A DNA stretch of 64,000 nt from Brassica napus. Its lineage: Eukaryota; Streptophyta; Magnoliopsida; Brassicales; Brassicaceae. Position 1 is the stretch's first letter; the number at the start of each line of letters is the position of its first letter. The stretch is from positions 18,177,525 to 18,241,524 of the forward strand of contig NC_063446.1 of assembly GCF_020379485.1 (NCBI RefSeq), read 5' to 3'. Shown piece by piece: positions 36,432-48,139 of the stretch. The notes below the pieces were generated by a model, which was given only the letters and a program-made list of their open reading frames with translations, made no database searches and was not told the DNA's origin. The translations under genes were made by a program, and so were the position numbers.

Positions 36432-38529
36432 ATGGCGGGACGGGTCTACGAAGCCTGGAAGGGAAGCAATGTAAGGTTTTGATATTTATATAGTCTCTAT
36501 CTTCACTTTTCTGGAATCTGCATTATTCGAATTATCTGCCTTTCTCCAGAAATATGAATTTAGGGTTTGCCACCTTTTATTGCCTTTAATTCCCTAATAA
36601 CTTTCAGTTTTATAAATATACTTTTAACTTCTTGTTATCATTTGCTTTCTATTTCACTATCCAAAGCATGGACATGAATTTTAAATAAAATCATATTGTA
36701 TCATCATCAGCTCCTCTTTCAATGCCTCTTTTGCAGAAGTTTTTATTTGGTGGGAGATTGATATTTGGGCCAGATGCTTGGTCTCTTCCATTTACCTTGT
36801 TGCTCATCATAACTCCAGTTACTTTGTTCTCTGTTTTTGTTGCAACACATCTCCGCCACGAGTTCTTCTCAAACACTGCAGGAGATGCCATCCTAGTAGT
36901 AGCCATTCTGTTTACTCTTTTTGTAAGTCGCCCATTTTATATTCCATATATGTTGTCTTGTTTACACATGTGTTTCCTGTTAACTTGGGATATTAATCAT
37001 CTCTTTTGAGTGTTGCTTATATAATTGCTGGTTTACTTAAATTCATACCACATTAACTTAAGAATCTAACCAAAAAAAAAAAGAATGAAATTAGTCACAC
37101 CACAACAACATGTATCTTGTGATTTGTTGTCTTCTTTCTTCTAACTTAGAGGTGAAGTTAGAGGTATTATGTTTAACAAGCTAAACGTTGAAAGTTCTCA
37201 CTTCCTTCTTTGTGTGGCTTTCTAGTGGGTAGGTTTAATGTTCGTCCTTGGCACATCACTTGTTTTGATAGGTATTGATCCTCCTCTTCCTCACTTCTGC
37301 GCGAGATCCTGGAATCGTTCCAAGAAACTTGCATCCGCCAGAGGAAGAACTATGCTATGAGGCTACTGTGTCAGCTGATGGAAGACAAGCACCCACTGTT
37401 CAAATTCCGAGGACGAAAGAAGTCATGGTTTATGGCGTTCCTGTTAGAGTTAAATATTGCGATACATGCATGCTTTATCGACCTCCTCGTTGTTCCCATT
37501 GCTCCATTTGCAACAACTGTGTTGAGCGTTTTGATCACCATTGTCCTTGGGTAGGCCAATGCATTGGAGTGGTAAGCTGATTTAAAAGCACATTAAACTT
37601 GGGAGATATACTTTTGATTCTCTCTGGAGATATGGTTCTATATAAAGTTCATAATTTTCTATGCGTGTTGACCAAACTGTTGACCCATCTTGACATTTTG
37701 TTTTTGTGTGTGTTGTAATTGCAGAGAAACTATAGGTTTTTCTTTATGTTTGTTTCCTCTGCAACTCTTCTCTGCATTTACGTGTTCTCCATGTCGGCTT
37801 TATACATAAAGTTTCTCATGAATAACAATCAAAGTACTGTGTGGAGAGCAATGCGAGAATCCCCTTGGTCTGTTATGCTGATGATATATTCCTTTATATC
37901 CCTGTGGTTTGTTGGAGGGCTTACTGGTTTCCACTTATATCTCATTAGCACAAACCAGGTTAGTTTTTTTTTTTTTTGCTTTAATAGGGGGTTTTATAAA
38001 TGTCTCATCTGATAGCTAACATTGTGATTCTGTTCAGACAACCTATGAGAATTTCCGTTACAGATCAGATAATAGAATCAACGTTTATGACCGCGGGTGT
38101 TCTAACAATTTCCTTGAGACATTTTGCTCGAAAGTGAAGCCCTCAAGGAACGACTTCAGAGCGTTCATGAGAGAAGAACCTCCGAGGAATATCACAATGG
38201 CTACCACATGGGAAAGACCAGGAGAAGAAGAGGAAGAATGTTCGGACTTGGAGGAACAGCGTCAGAAAGTGGAAGACGATCTTTACATCGACGAAGATGT
38301 TATGAAACTACAGCAGCGTTCTAATGCAGAAGAAAGCAGCGATCCAGCGCATCACATGGTCGAGGTTGACCAAATGAGAGTTGGGTGTTGTGAGAGAGCA
38401 CCAACTATTCGATCTGAAGTGAGGCACGGAAACTTGGGAGCAAGAAGTAGCGCACAAGAGGATGTGGTTAGTGGTTCTTCGGTCATCAGGGAGAGTAGAA
38501 GCTATGCAGCTGCAGAGGAAGGACGGTGA
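36432..38529 (+). CDS. DHHC-type protein S-acyltransferase (PAT)
   Basis: Five exons: 36432-36470, 36737-36922, 37272-37571, 37725-37958, 38038-38529; 416 residues, all junctions in phase 0. It begins [20 protein letters not shown]. Two membrane helices (residues about 30-75) precede the cysteine-rich domain ([20 protein letters not shown], then [12 protein letters not shown]), which holds the catalytic Cys. Two more helices follow, then the [12 protein letters not shown] motif (TTxE) and a long acidic/Ser-rich cytosolic tail. The enzyme attaches palmitate to cysteines of target proteins at endomembranes or plasma membrane. It corresponds to Arabidopsis At5g50020 (PAT09) from memory. A second frame overlapping the last exon is a shadow. 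Confidence 0.94.
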
Positions 38530-39274
38530 TGGGTGAACAATGGGAGTAAAAGAGGTTTTCTCTTTCTTACTGAACTTTATTGTTTTAGTTTTTCATTATA
38601 TTACGGGTTTAGGCCCTCGTGGTTTGGTTTGAGAGTTGTGAACTTGATGGTGGTTTGGGCAACTGTGAATGATTCCGTTTGGTCTGTACTCCGTTTATCG
38701 GCCAGTTATTGTTTTCAAGGGCTTGCCGCGTATCAGTTGAGTAAGTTTAAGTAAGCTTGGGTAGAGCTCAATACTAAGTAAAATAGGTTACTCTCTCGGC
38801 TTATCTTTTTTATAGATGTTTTTTGGGACAAACCATTTGAGTATTTGTATTTTGTAGAAACTTGTTCCAAATTGGAAAAAACACAAGCTAAATTAATAAA
38901 TAGACAAAATTTGAAACCAGATCAACGTTCTCAAGTTATACTGCCATTGTTGTATTTATAAGCCACAGTTACAAAAGCTAAAACCAAAATCTGATTCCCA
39001 ACAAAATTGTCGAAAGGAATAATTTTTTTTTCTGGCGACGAAATGGCTTCTTCCTCTGATTTTTTCATCGTCTAAACTATGGTAACCTTGTCACAATTTC
39101 ACCTAGCCCCACCATCGGCCTTGATCAACAGAGACTACATCGATGCCAACAGCCGACGAGTCAAAAAACTTCCCTCTGCAATAATACATTAACCACCTAT
39201 CACTTACCTCTTCTGCCACTAGCCTAGTACGAACATGTGTTACCTTAATCTATTTTTAAATAGAAAGATGAATC
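38530..39274. other. 3' flank of palmitoyltransferase gene
   Basis: Contains the likely 3' UTR (to about 38,830) and then sequence with no recognised gene. Confidence 0.4.
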
Positions 39275-39800
39275 TTGGTTTGGTTCGTGATGGATTTCGG
39301 ATCTAAAGAAGGCATATATTACCTCGCTAGAAATCCTCAGATTGTTAGTATGCCTCCCATGAAGATTCCGGATTGGGAAGGTAAATACTTTTTCATATAT
39401 GCCGTCAGTGGAATGCTGATCACGGTAGATGATCCAATTAGGTTTATCTTTAGTTGCTTTGTTTTATCATTTTTAATCATCTATCATCTTTGGAACGCTG
39501 ATCACGGTGGATGACACACCGCTCCCACATGTCAGCTGGTTGCATGCGTGGCAACACCTCGTGCACCGAAATGTCAAGCCGCATATACTGTTTCAGGTTG
39601 TGCTTGTGTAGACAGATAGGTTGCTAGAAAGTTGACACCATGTTTTGATCCCATGCATCGAGCCACCTCGTACTTCTCGGTCCTTTCGTCTGATTTCGAC
39701 CATTCCAGATATTTTCGGCCCGCAATCATTCCCGAATATTTTTCCGCTCCCGTTCTGATGCACTGAATATTTTTAATAAATTCCAGACTCAATTCTAACT
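39275..39800 (+). pseudogene. Possible retroelement gag-type fragment
   Basis: A plus-strand stretch reads YYLARNPQIVSMPPMKIPDW followed by EGKYFFIY. This faintly resembles the gag-like proteins of crucifer gypsy elements (a short Tyr-Tyr-Leu start, then a Trp-Lys-x-x-Phe-Phe motif). A motif GCTGATCACGGTAGATGA recurs about 80 bp further on with slight change. Weak evidence. Confidence 0.25.
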
Positions 39801-40136
39801 TTGAAATTAATTATTTCTGATCCTTTGGTTTCACTGAAAAATATTCCATAATATCAAAATAAGGGTTTTTCCCAACTTTGATTTTCTCGTCGTGTTTACT
39901 TCCCATCCTGCTTATTTTCCGTCATGTTTACTTCCCGTCCTGCTTCCAAGAACAAAAATTTATGGCTTTTTGTTGAGAAGAGTTTTGTTTATAACTGGGG
40001 GTATTCAACAGGGCAAGGCCTAACCGTCAAAATCTTTAGGAGGTCTGTTCACCGGCGCCAAAAATAGCTGTTGTTCACAATAAAAATTATATATTCATGT
40101 CGACTGGCCACACAAACAGATAAGTCTGAGTTTGGT

Positions 40137-40424
40137 AGGTTCAAGACCAAAGTGTTTAGGATCTTTCTAAACCCGCTTTACCACTCGACCACATATGGTT
40201 AATATGTTAAGAGTTTTTACATTATAAATGTTGTACTATTGGCATTCTTTAATATTGTTATAGTTATACAATTATGTAATAGGTTCAAGACCAAAGTGTT
40301 TAGGATCTTTCTAAACCCGCTTTACCACTCGACCACATATGGTTAATATGTTAAGAGTTTTTACATTATAAATGTTGTACTATTGGCATTCTTTAATATT
40401 GTTATAGTTATACAATTATGTAAT
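40137..40424 (-). repeat. Identical 144-bp tandem duplication with tRNA-like box A
   Basis: The two 144-bp units, 40,137-40,280 and 40,281-40,424, are identical base for base as far as I can read. On the minus strand each holds TGGTCGAGTGG (box A; 40,181-40,191 in the first unit) and, 30 bp on, GGTCTTGAACC, a weaker box B. This suggests the head of a tRNA-derived SINE, whose further tail would extend left to about 40,090 for the first unit. Confidence 0.75.
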
Positions 40425-40940
40425 AGGTATAATATAGTTCTCATATAAAATATAAAGGCTCCCATAACATTTATATAATATATGCTAAAAATTTCAATAG
40501 GATATATGTTCAAAAATCATGTTAATAGTATAGTTTAACCGGAGAAGTAAAAAATATCTTCTCTTTTTAACCCATTTTTTGTTTGGATTTTTCGAAAACC
40601 AACAAAAATTTGGTCACAGGCGAGATATTCTTGCTTTATAAATATTTAAAAACTATTTAAACAGATTTTTTTAACTTAAATAAATTCTATAATTGTATCT
40701 AAATTAATGCTTATCTCAATTAATTGGTATCCAATTAACGAGACATTATAAGACTATCTGGTCCATAGCTAAGGAAACTATTTATAACGAAAATAGTAAA
40801 TCTCTGATAAAATATTATCTAATTTACAACAATTATTTATACCATATATAAACAAAAATATCTAAACAAAATAAAATTCAAAAAAATTTGATCCTACTGT
40901 AAAAGATTGGTGGTTTATAATATGTGGATATATTTAATAA
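40425..40940. other. AT-rich repeat flank
   Basis: No gene or bounded element recognised. Confidence 0.35.
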
Positions 40941-41339
40941 CCTATACTATTATAACATAAACATAATGTTGGTGGCGTAAAAGTTGCGGGTTACAAATTA
41001 TACTTATTTCAAAGTACGTTACAAAACAAACTGCATTATAAAATTTATCAATTTGTATTAAAATATTTTTTACTATCTAAACTTTCAATTGTTGACATCA
41101 AAGCTCAAATGTTTAAATCTAAATTGCGGATCATAATTTGGCTTTGAAACATTAATACAAAATAAAAAATTATTAATCTGTAATAAGACACTTGGAATAT
41201 ATAAACTCTCAATTATAATCATTAAAACACAAATGTTTAAGTATGAATCTGATCTCTCACTTTTAATAAACATATACGATTATTACATAAAAATATAAAC
41301 CAATTTTTTTCGCGTTTTGAAAGCGCAACTCAAAATCTA
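40941..41339 (+). mobile_element. Small Helitron candidate
   Basis: The 3' end is Helitron-like: imperfect hairpin GCGTTTTGAAAGCGC then CAACTCAAAATCTAG followed by T at 41,340. A start CCTATACTATTATAAC at 40,941 resembles the TCTATACTATTA start of related elements but has CC instead of TC. The 3' end is more certain than the 5' end. Confidence 0.45.
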
Positions 41340-42020
41340 GTAGCTTATATAATAGAAGATTTCTATTATCTTGTATGCAAAAGATTATTTTTGTCCAATA
41401 GGCATTAAGAGATTCTTTCTTACGTGTAGACCACTTTTTCCATTGGTTAATTTATTTTCAGCATATAGTATTTCAAAATCTTATAATATTGACCAATAAA
41501 AAATTCCGCTATAATAATGCCAAAAGTAAGTACGACACATAATACTTCTAAAAAAAATTCAATCGAGTTTTCAAATTCTACAATTATTCAATTTCAATGC
41601 ATTGTAAAAAATTTTGTATTGAAACAAATTTCAAATCATTTGATCTGGAGTCTCAAACAAATGACTGAGATCAAAATCCAAGGATAGAGATTTTAGAATT
41701 CACCAACTAAAATGATCTTTTAAGTTTTTTTAATTAAATTGGTTACAGAACATTGACAATTGATTTTAAGTTTTGATTGAATAACACTCCCTAAATTTTT
41801 AATGCCACAATCCCGTGAGAGATTTTTAGTGCCACTGGCCAAATATTAGGTTATTGTATGGTTAATCACCAAATTATGTCCCCAAAAAGTTGTGAACAGT
41901 CCACGGCCATCTGCATTTAGTTTACATTCAGAGAATTAAAATCTATACTGCAAAGAGAAAGTTTTTTCTTTCAATTCTAATGGATATACCAAACTTGAAT
42001 ATATGGGTAAGGAGGTGTAT
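41340..42020. other. AT-rich PMEI-gene upstream sequence
   Basis: No gene seen; distal promoter of the gene at 42,417. Confidence 0.35.
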
Positions 42021-42339
42021 CTAATATGCAGGGCCGGTTTAATACTATTATGGGTCTTAGGACAAAAACAGTTTTTTTTTACTTCTAAAATTTATATTCA
42101 GATAGCGTTTAAAATATTTTTAAAATTTAATCAATAATATTTTATATATTTTGTGAAAATAAAACTATATACATATTAAATAATTTTGGACCCTTTTCAA
42201 ATTTATGAATTATATTTATAGATTTTTATATAAATTTATAAAAAAAATTGGGCATTTTAGCTATTAATATACGGGACACATGCTTAGGTCCGGGACGGTC
42301 GCACCGCTTATCCCCTGCTCAGACGGCCCTCCTAATATG
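42021..42339. mobile_element. hAT-type MITE with exact 8-bp TSD
   Basis: The direct repeat CTAATATG lies at 42,021-42,028 and 42,332-42,339. The 303-bp insert begins CAGGGCCGGTT and ends GACGGCCCTC, an imperfect inverted terminus typical of crucifer hAT MITEs. It has an AT-rich core and no coding capacity. It lies immediately upstream of the TATA box of the PMEI-like gene. Confidence 0.85.
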
Positions 42340-42351
42340 CATTCTAGTTAT

Positions 42352-42359
42352 TATATAAA
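42352..42359 (+). promoter_or_regulatory. Candidate TATA box of PMEI-like gene
   Basis: TATATAAA about 60 bp upstream of the ATG at 42,417, and 12 bp after the TSD of the preceding MITE. Confidence 0.6.
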
Positions 42360-42416
42360 CGACAACCACAATTGACAAACACACAATACCAAAATCCGAA
42401 CTCGGACGAGTAGTGG

Positions 42417-43207
42417 ATGATGGCTTCTTCCTTTTCCTGTCTTGCTGCTTTTTTTGTGGCAATTTTGTTACAGTTTCTCTTAGTCTCTGCTTCAACAAAG
42501 TCTATCGACGCCATATGCCATCATGTCACCGACAAACGCTTCTGCCTCAAAACTTTGAGTGCCTATCCTCCGGCGGCTTCCGCCACCAACACGGTACCAT
42601 TCTATTTTAATTTTCTGAACGGTTAGGTAGATTATTTGTTACTCGTAGACGGTTTTAGTTGACCCTATTTTCTTAATTATGGATTGGAGTTTTGAAGTTG
42701 TGTTTAAATTTAGATATATGCTCTGTAAATAAAGGTGTATTGAAGTTGTAAATGGTATTTTGTTCATGTCTCATTCTCAGTCATGGATATATTAATTCTT
42801 ACTATCTTTTTTTGAAGAAAAGTATTAATTATTACTATCATTATTTCAATGTGTAGTTCCAAGCGGTGAGGGCCGCTATCCACATTGCCAAGTCCTATGC
42901 CGAGAAGTGTAGAAAATTCACCGAAAAAACTGCAAAAGAGAATCCAAAACCGAAGGACCAATTCATGGATTGTCAAGATGCCTACCTTAGGATTATACTG
43001 TCTCTCAGGAGTGCTGCCGGGGAGCTCAAAGAATCACCGGAAACTTCAAACTATGATGTCATGGTTTGTACGGACCAAACCACGATGGTGAAGAACTTGG
43101 TCGGGAAAAATAGCGACGTGGCTTCAAATACTATCATGAAGATGACACTGATGATGAATAAGCTTATTGTTATTGCCGTTGGAGCCACTGAAGCTCTTTC
43201 CCTATAG
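42417..43207 (+). CDS. Plant invertase/pectin methylesterase inhibitor-like protein
   Basis: Two exons, 42417-42593 and 42857-43207, giving 175 residues; two adjacent ATGs start it (MMASS). A signal peptide (about residues 1-27, hydrophobic AAFFVAILLQFLLVSAS) sends it to the apoplast. The mature part has the PMEI four-helix pattern: the paired cysteines of the N-terminal hairpin (ICHHVTDKRFCLKTL), then EKCRKF, FMDCQDAYL and VMVCTDQTT. The third Cys region and the conserved DCxDAY motif are present. Such proteins inhibit either pectin methylesterase or invertase; sequence alone does not decide. It matches the position of Arabidopsis At5g50030 as remembered. Confidence 0.9.
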
Positions 43208-43951
43208 CATATAGGGACCATGAGAACACACGCCGGTTTGTAGGCCGAAATAGTAACTACAAATTGACTGAATTGGCTGAATTTAGGTGCTGATTGTTTT
43301 CCTAGTTTTTAGATTTTAGTTTCTAGTTTTTGGATTTTAGTTTTTGGTTTTTTGATTTTAGTTTTTGGTTTTTGGTTTTTTGATTTTGCAATAGATTTTG
43401 GTTTTTTGAAAAACATGAATGGTTGTTTTAAATTTTGGTTTTTAGTTTTTAATATTGCTTTTAAAACTAATAGAATGAAAATATTATTCATAGTAAAATA
43501 TTTATTCTGAAAATAGTAAAATATAAAATACTGTTATCAAAGCACACATAAATTTGTTTAATAAAGTTATTTTAAAACAAAAACTGTTATTAAATGCTAA
43601 AATAATTTTTATTCATCGATTTTTATCGTTATTTTTTCTGTAAATTTTTTATTTTTCTAAAACTAAAAATAATAAATATTTGTTTTATTTTTTTGTTTAA
43701 AGTATAGTGATTTATTATTTTTGTTTGAAGCTGAAATTTATTAAATACTAATAATCAAATTCTACTTACTATAAAAATAATAAATATTACATACTTTACC
43801 ACATTAAGATAAATTTATTTATCTTAGAAAATTTTTAAAATAATAAAATAATTTTATTGCTTGTCTTGACCGGATATAAATAAATGAACCTACATTCGTA
43901 TATATTATATGACAATACACAATTAATAATTATTTTTGTAAACAAACTACA
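43208..43951. other. AT-rich 3' flank with TTTTTGGTTTT low-complexity run
   Basis: 43,300-43,450 is built from many variants of TAGTTTTTGGATTTT. The same vocabulary (AAAAACCAAAAAC) recurs in opposite orientation near 48,680-48,700. The rest is AT-rich without genes. Confidence 0.45.
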
Positions 43952-44497
43952 TAAAAATTAGGGATTTTTGCAGAATTGACCTATAACTTAAAGTCAAACG
44001 CAAAACTAACCTCCTTTTTTTTTTGAAAATTGGTTTTGCCCTATTCACCCCACAAGTTCATATAATTTACGAAAATGCCATCAATTTTTTTTTTTTTTTT
44101 TTTTCGAAAATGACATTTTTACTCTCTCACCCTCATCATCTTCAAGTAATTACAAGATTGTCATTGTCATCAATACCACAACCACCATGAACAACCAATT
44201 TGAAGCTCTTAATGCTCCCAAAATCGATTTACCCTTCTTCTTTTTCCATTCTTGTGAACTAAACACAACATATCTCTCACTTTCTCTCCACAATGAGCTA
44301 AAAAAACCCAAGATTCTGATTCTAAATTTTTTATGGTTCATAGAGTCATAGAAGCTAACGATTCTGGGTGGGTTACTTTCGTTTGTGATTCTGTGTGCTT
44401 GGAGAAGCCTTATGTATGCTAAGGAACTTATCTCACCAATTTAAGGTATGACATCGAGTTTTTTTCCAGATCTGTTTGTCAGAAGACTTACTTGAGA

Positions 44498-45335
44498 AGT
44501 CGTCTGGCTCTAGACAACTTACCTGGAAGTCGTCTGGTCAACGCAGAGGTTATTTTTGCAATTGACTTTGAAATCTGTAACCTGAGACGACTGAAAGTTA
44601 AGTCGTCTGTTTTTGTTTGGTTTCAAAAAAATTTCCAAAGAACCTAGACGCTTACATTTCAGTCGTCATAGGTTAGTTTTGCATTTGACTGGATAATTTC
44701 AGAAGTTTGACTTCCCCAGACGACTTACATTTCAGTCGTCTGGCGAAAATTAAAATAATAATATTTTTTTAAAAGTAGACGACTTACAGTTAAGTCGTCA
44801 TAGGTTAGTTTTGAAATTGAAAAAAAAAACTTCAAACTTTAATTATACACAGACGACTTATAATTCAGTCGTCCACGAGACGACTTACTTGTAAGTCGTC
44901 CAGGATTTTTTTCCGAGATTCTGGTCAAACCTTGTAAATTCTGGACAACTTACTGAATTATAAGTCGTATGTATATAAATAAATCTTGAAGTTTTTTTTT
45001 TCAATTGCAAAACTAACCTATGAAGACTTAACTGTAAGTCGTCTACTTTTTAAAAAATATTATTATTTTAATTTTCACTAGACGACTGAAATGTAAGTCG
45101 TCCAGAAAAGTCAAACTTCTGAAATAATCCAGTCAAATGCAAAACTAATCTATGACGACTGAAATGTAAGTCGTCTAGCTTTTTTGGAGTTTTTTTTTAG
45201 CCAAACAATAGTAGACGACTTATTTTTCAGTCGTCCGAAATAACAGATTTCAAAGTCAATTGCAAAAATAACCTCTGCGTTGACCAGACGACGTATAGTT
45301 TAGTCGTCTGGACAACTTAGATTGAAGTCGTCCGC
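44498..45335. repeat. Long imperfect hairpin inside the Mutator-like element
   Basis: Arms of roughly 400 bp (about 44,498-44,915 and 44,940-45,335) are inverted copies: GCAGAGGTTATTTTTGCAAT on the left answers GCAAAAATAACCTCTGC on the right, with alternating GTCGTC/GACGAC blocks throughout. A transcript would fold into one long double-stranded RNA. Confidence 0.75.
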
Positions 45336-46057
45336 GTCTTCTCCGCTAGTTTTTAAGTCTTCTACGTTAGTTTTTGAATAACTTGTATTTTTAAGAGTGA
45401 TAAGTAACTTCAAGATATGTAAAACACATATTTACAAAATATGTTCTCTCCCTTAGTTTTACTAAATTTGACTAAGTTTTTCAACACAAACTTATAATAA
45501 AATATGATATGCTTTGACTATTTACTATTGTTTGTTTCCATCTCTTAAGTATTATTGTTATAGACAATAATGATGACTATTGTTATGAGTTGGAAGAAGG
45601 GTTAAAATGCTTCTTAAAATGTTGTATCAATATAAAGCTACCAACATTCTTGTTTATTAAGATGAAAAAAAGGCCATTGGAGTTTATTATTGCATATGAG
45701 AGATCCAAAGATAAGAAAAAGGTTACTGAAGTCTATTATTTCATTGATTTGTAAATGTGTAAACACATTGTTAGCACATTTAATACATCTTGGAAAACAT
45801 TATTACTGATTTTACAAAAAATTCACAACTAAAAGAGTAGACATGCAATTCACAAAACAGACCACAAACAAAACTATTATAGATCATTCCTCTACAAAGA
45901 CAAGCTTGGATTCCACTTGAGTAGACAAGACCACACGACTTTTAAGAAGTCCAGACGACTTCCAGGAAGTTCAGACGACTTTGTCAGAAGACTTTTAGGA
46001 AGTTCAGACGACTTCCAGACGACTTTACAGGAAGTCCAGACGACTTTACAGGAAGTC

Positions 46058-47128
46058 CAGACGACTTAGTCAGAAGACTTCCAAGAAGTCCAGACGACTT
46101 CCAGACGACTAACAGGTAAGTCGTCCCAGAAGTCTTCCAGATCTGAAAAACCTGCATATTAAATCCAGATCTGAAAAACCTGCATATCCAAAAACGTTCA
46201 AATGGCTTAAAAACAGAAAAAATGAGTGAAAGATTAGATAAATCTACCTTTACAGAACACACAAAAATACATATCTAAAAATAATAGATCTACCTTTAAA
46301 TTAGTGGAAGATGAGTACCATCTAATTAAAAACCTGCAAAAAAGATAGATTAGTAAGAAAGACATGAGACAAAACTAGAAAATTCATATAAAGTTTGGTG
46401 TTTTCAAGTCAAAGAGATTATAGTGGGTTTGGAGAGTTTTAGTTTGGGAAAAAAGTAAGAACTTTACACAACAAGAAGTTACCAAATGAAGAAAAATCAG
46501 ACATAAGAACTTACCAAAACGCTCAGATCTATTATGAAAGGGAGACTTCGTCAGAAGACTTCCATGAAGTCCAGACGACTTCCTGGAAGTCCAGACGACT
46601 TCCTGGAAGTCCAGACGACTTCCTGGAAGTCCAGACGACTTCCTGGAAGTCCAGACGACTTCCTGGAAGTCCAGACGACTTCCTGGAAGTCCAGACGACT
46701 TCCTGGAAGTCGAGGCGACTTCCTGGAAGTCCAGACGACTTTGTCAGAAGACTTCCAAGAAGTCCAGACGACTTCCAGACGACTTCCAGACGACTAACAT
46801 GTAAGTCGTCCAAGAAGTCTTCCAGATCTGAAAAACCTGCATATCAAATCCAGATCTGAAAAACCTGCATATCCAAAAACGTTCAAATGACTTAAAAATA
46901 GAGAAAATGAGTGGAAGATTAGATAAATCTACATTTATAGAACACACAAAAATACATATCTAAAATTAATAGATTTACCTTTAAATTAGTGGAAGATGAG
47001 TACCATTTGATTAAAAACCTGCAAAAGAGATAGATTAGTAAGAAATACATGAGACAAAACTGAAAAATTCATATAAAGTTTGGTGTTTTCAAGTCAAAGA
47101 GATTAGAGAGAGGTTGGAGAGTTTTAGA
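46058..47128. repeat. Direct duplication of a ~390-bp segment flanking the minisatellite
   Basis: 46,058-46,442 and 46,740-47,128 share GTCAGAAGACTTCCAAGAAG, CAGATCTGAAAAACCTGCAT, and TAAATTAGTGGAAGATGAGT in the same order with few differences. Each copy contains a minus-strand open frame starting MCSVKVDLSNL or MCSINVDLSNL that runs into the GACGACTT repeats. Confidence 0.85.
46571..46740. repeat. 20-bp palindromic minisatellite, about 8.5 units
   Basis: The unit is CCAGACGACTTCCTGGAAGT, with TTCCTGGAA as an internal palindrome. Units are identical except one reading CGAGGCGACT at 46,711-46,720. Because 20 is not a multiple of 3, each strand reads as an open 20-residue protein repeat; on the minus strand this is SRLDFQEVVWTSRKSSGLPG. 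I regard these as by-products. Confidence 0.92.
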
Positions 47129-47191
47129 ATGATGAACATTACATTTTTGTTGCAGCCATTTGAGAGGAGGAGAGAGAATGTGTAAATTTTT

Positions 47192-47200
47192 CTTTATATA
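47192..47200 (-). promoter_or_regulatory. Candidate internal promoter of the Mutator-like element
   Basis: Minus-strand TATATAAAG, followed about 35 bp later by an ATG (47,159-47,157) that opens only a very short frame (MAATKM). The arrangement looks like a core promoter pointing into the repeat region. Confidence 0.4.
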
Positions 47201-48139
47201 GGGAGACAAAAAATCCAATTAGGTTAAATATTTGACTCAGACGACTTCCTGGACGACTTACATTTCAGTCGTCTGGTGAAGAAATTAAATAATTTTTAAG
47301 CGGGAAAATAATTTTTAAAAAAAAATTTAGGCGGGAATATTTGGACGACTTACATGTAAGTCGTATGTTTTAATTTCTTCACCAGACGACTGAAATGTAA
47401 GTCGTCCGAGTAAAATGATCAGGTTAGGTTAAAACGTACATTGGTAAAATTAAAGGTTCGGTACGATGTGGACGACTGAAATATACGTCGTCCGAGTAAA
47501 TTATTCAACAGACGACTGAAATATAAGTCGTCCACACCCTAAACATAACCCCTAAACTTAATTATCTAATTAAAGACTTCATAAAATCAAATCAAACTTG
47601 AAAAGTGTTTACTATACACATAAATAAACACATATAGGTGAAAACTAATTTTTGAAAAAAACATTTCAGTTTTCCAAAATCTAACCCTAACAATACATAC
47701 AATACTACAACATATGTTTGCCAAACTCCTAAACCAAAGTATTTCATGATTCACTACTTCCACTCATCTATCTTCAAAACAAATCAATTTTATCATATCT
47801 TAATTTATATCACTTAAAACTGTTTATAATTACTTGATTTTTATTTTTCACGCATCAAAATATTTTTTTACAAGATTTATAAATTATTTTTAAAATAAAC
47901 CGATACCAGACGACTTACACTTCAGTCGTCCAGACGACTTCCAACATCTCAGACGACTCAGACGATTTACTAGGGCTATATTCGTAAAAATGGCTTCTGT
48001 TTTTTTGTTTGGTCACAAGGGGCTGAGCTGTAATTTCACTAGGCTTTTAGGTTAGTTTTGCATTTGATTCAAGTTTGGGTATAGGTTTGGGGTTAAAATC
48101 AAGTTGTGGGTTAGTTTTGGCAAAAACCCCTAAAAATTA

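Larger units (their letters stand above)
43952..48139. mobile_element. Complete 4.2-kb non-autonomous Mutator-like element
   Basis: The exact 9-bp direct repeat TAAAAATTA lies at 43,952-43,960 and 48,131-48,139. The element (43,961-48,130) starts GGGATTTTTGC and ends GCAAAAACCCC, and the inverted similarity continues inward (AAACGCAAAACTAACCT near 44,000 against the reverse of 48,045-48,065). A 9-bp TSD is the Mutator signature. No transposase is present. The body is dominated by short palindromic motifs of the AAGTCGTC/GACGACTT type, arranged as a big hairpin (44,498-45,335), two ~390-bp direct copies (46,058-46,442; 46,740-47,128) and a 20-bp minisatellite (46,571-46,740). A minus-strand TATA box near 47,195 may drive transcription into the repeats. 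Confidence 0.85.

Noticed and set aside
46571..46740. CRISPR-like regularly spaced repeat
   Set aside because: Units are contiguous with no spacers, and the sequence is plant nuclear DNA.
46534..46797. Plus-strand repeat protein over the minisatellite
   Set aside because: Consequence of a stop-free 20-bp unit; no start context or conserved domain.
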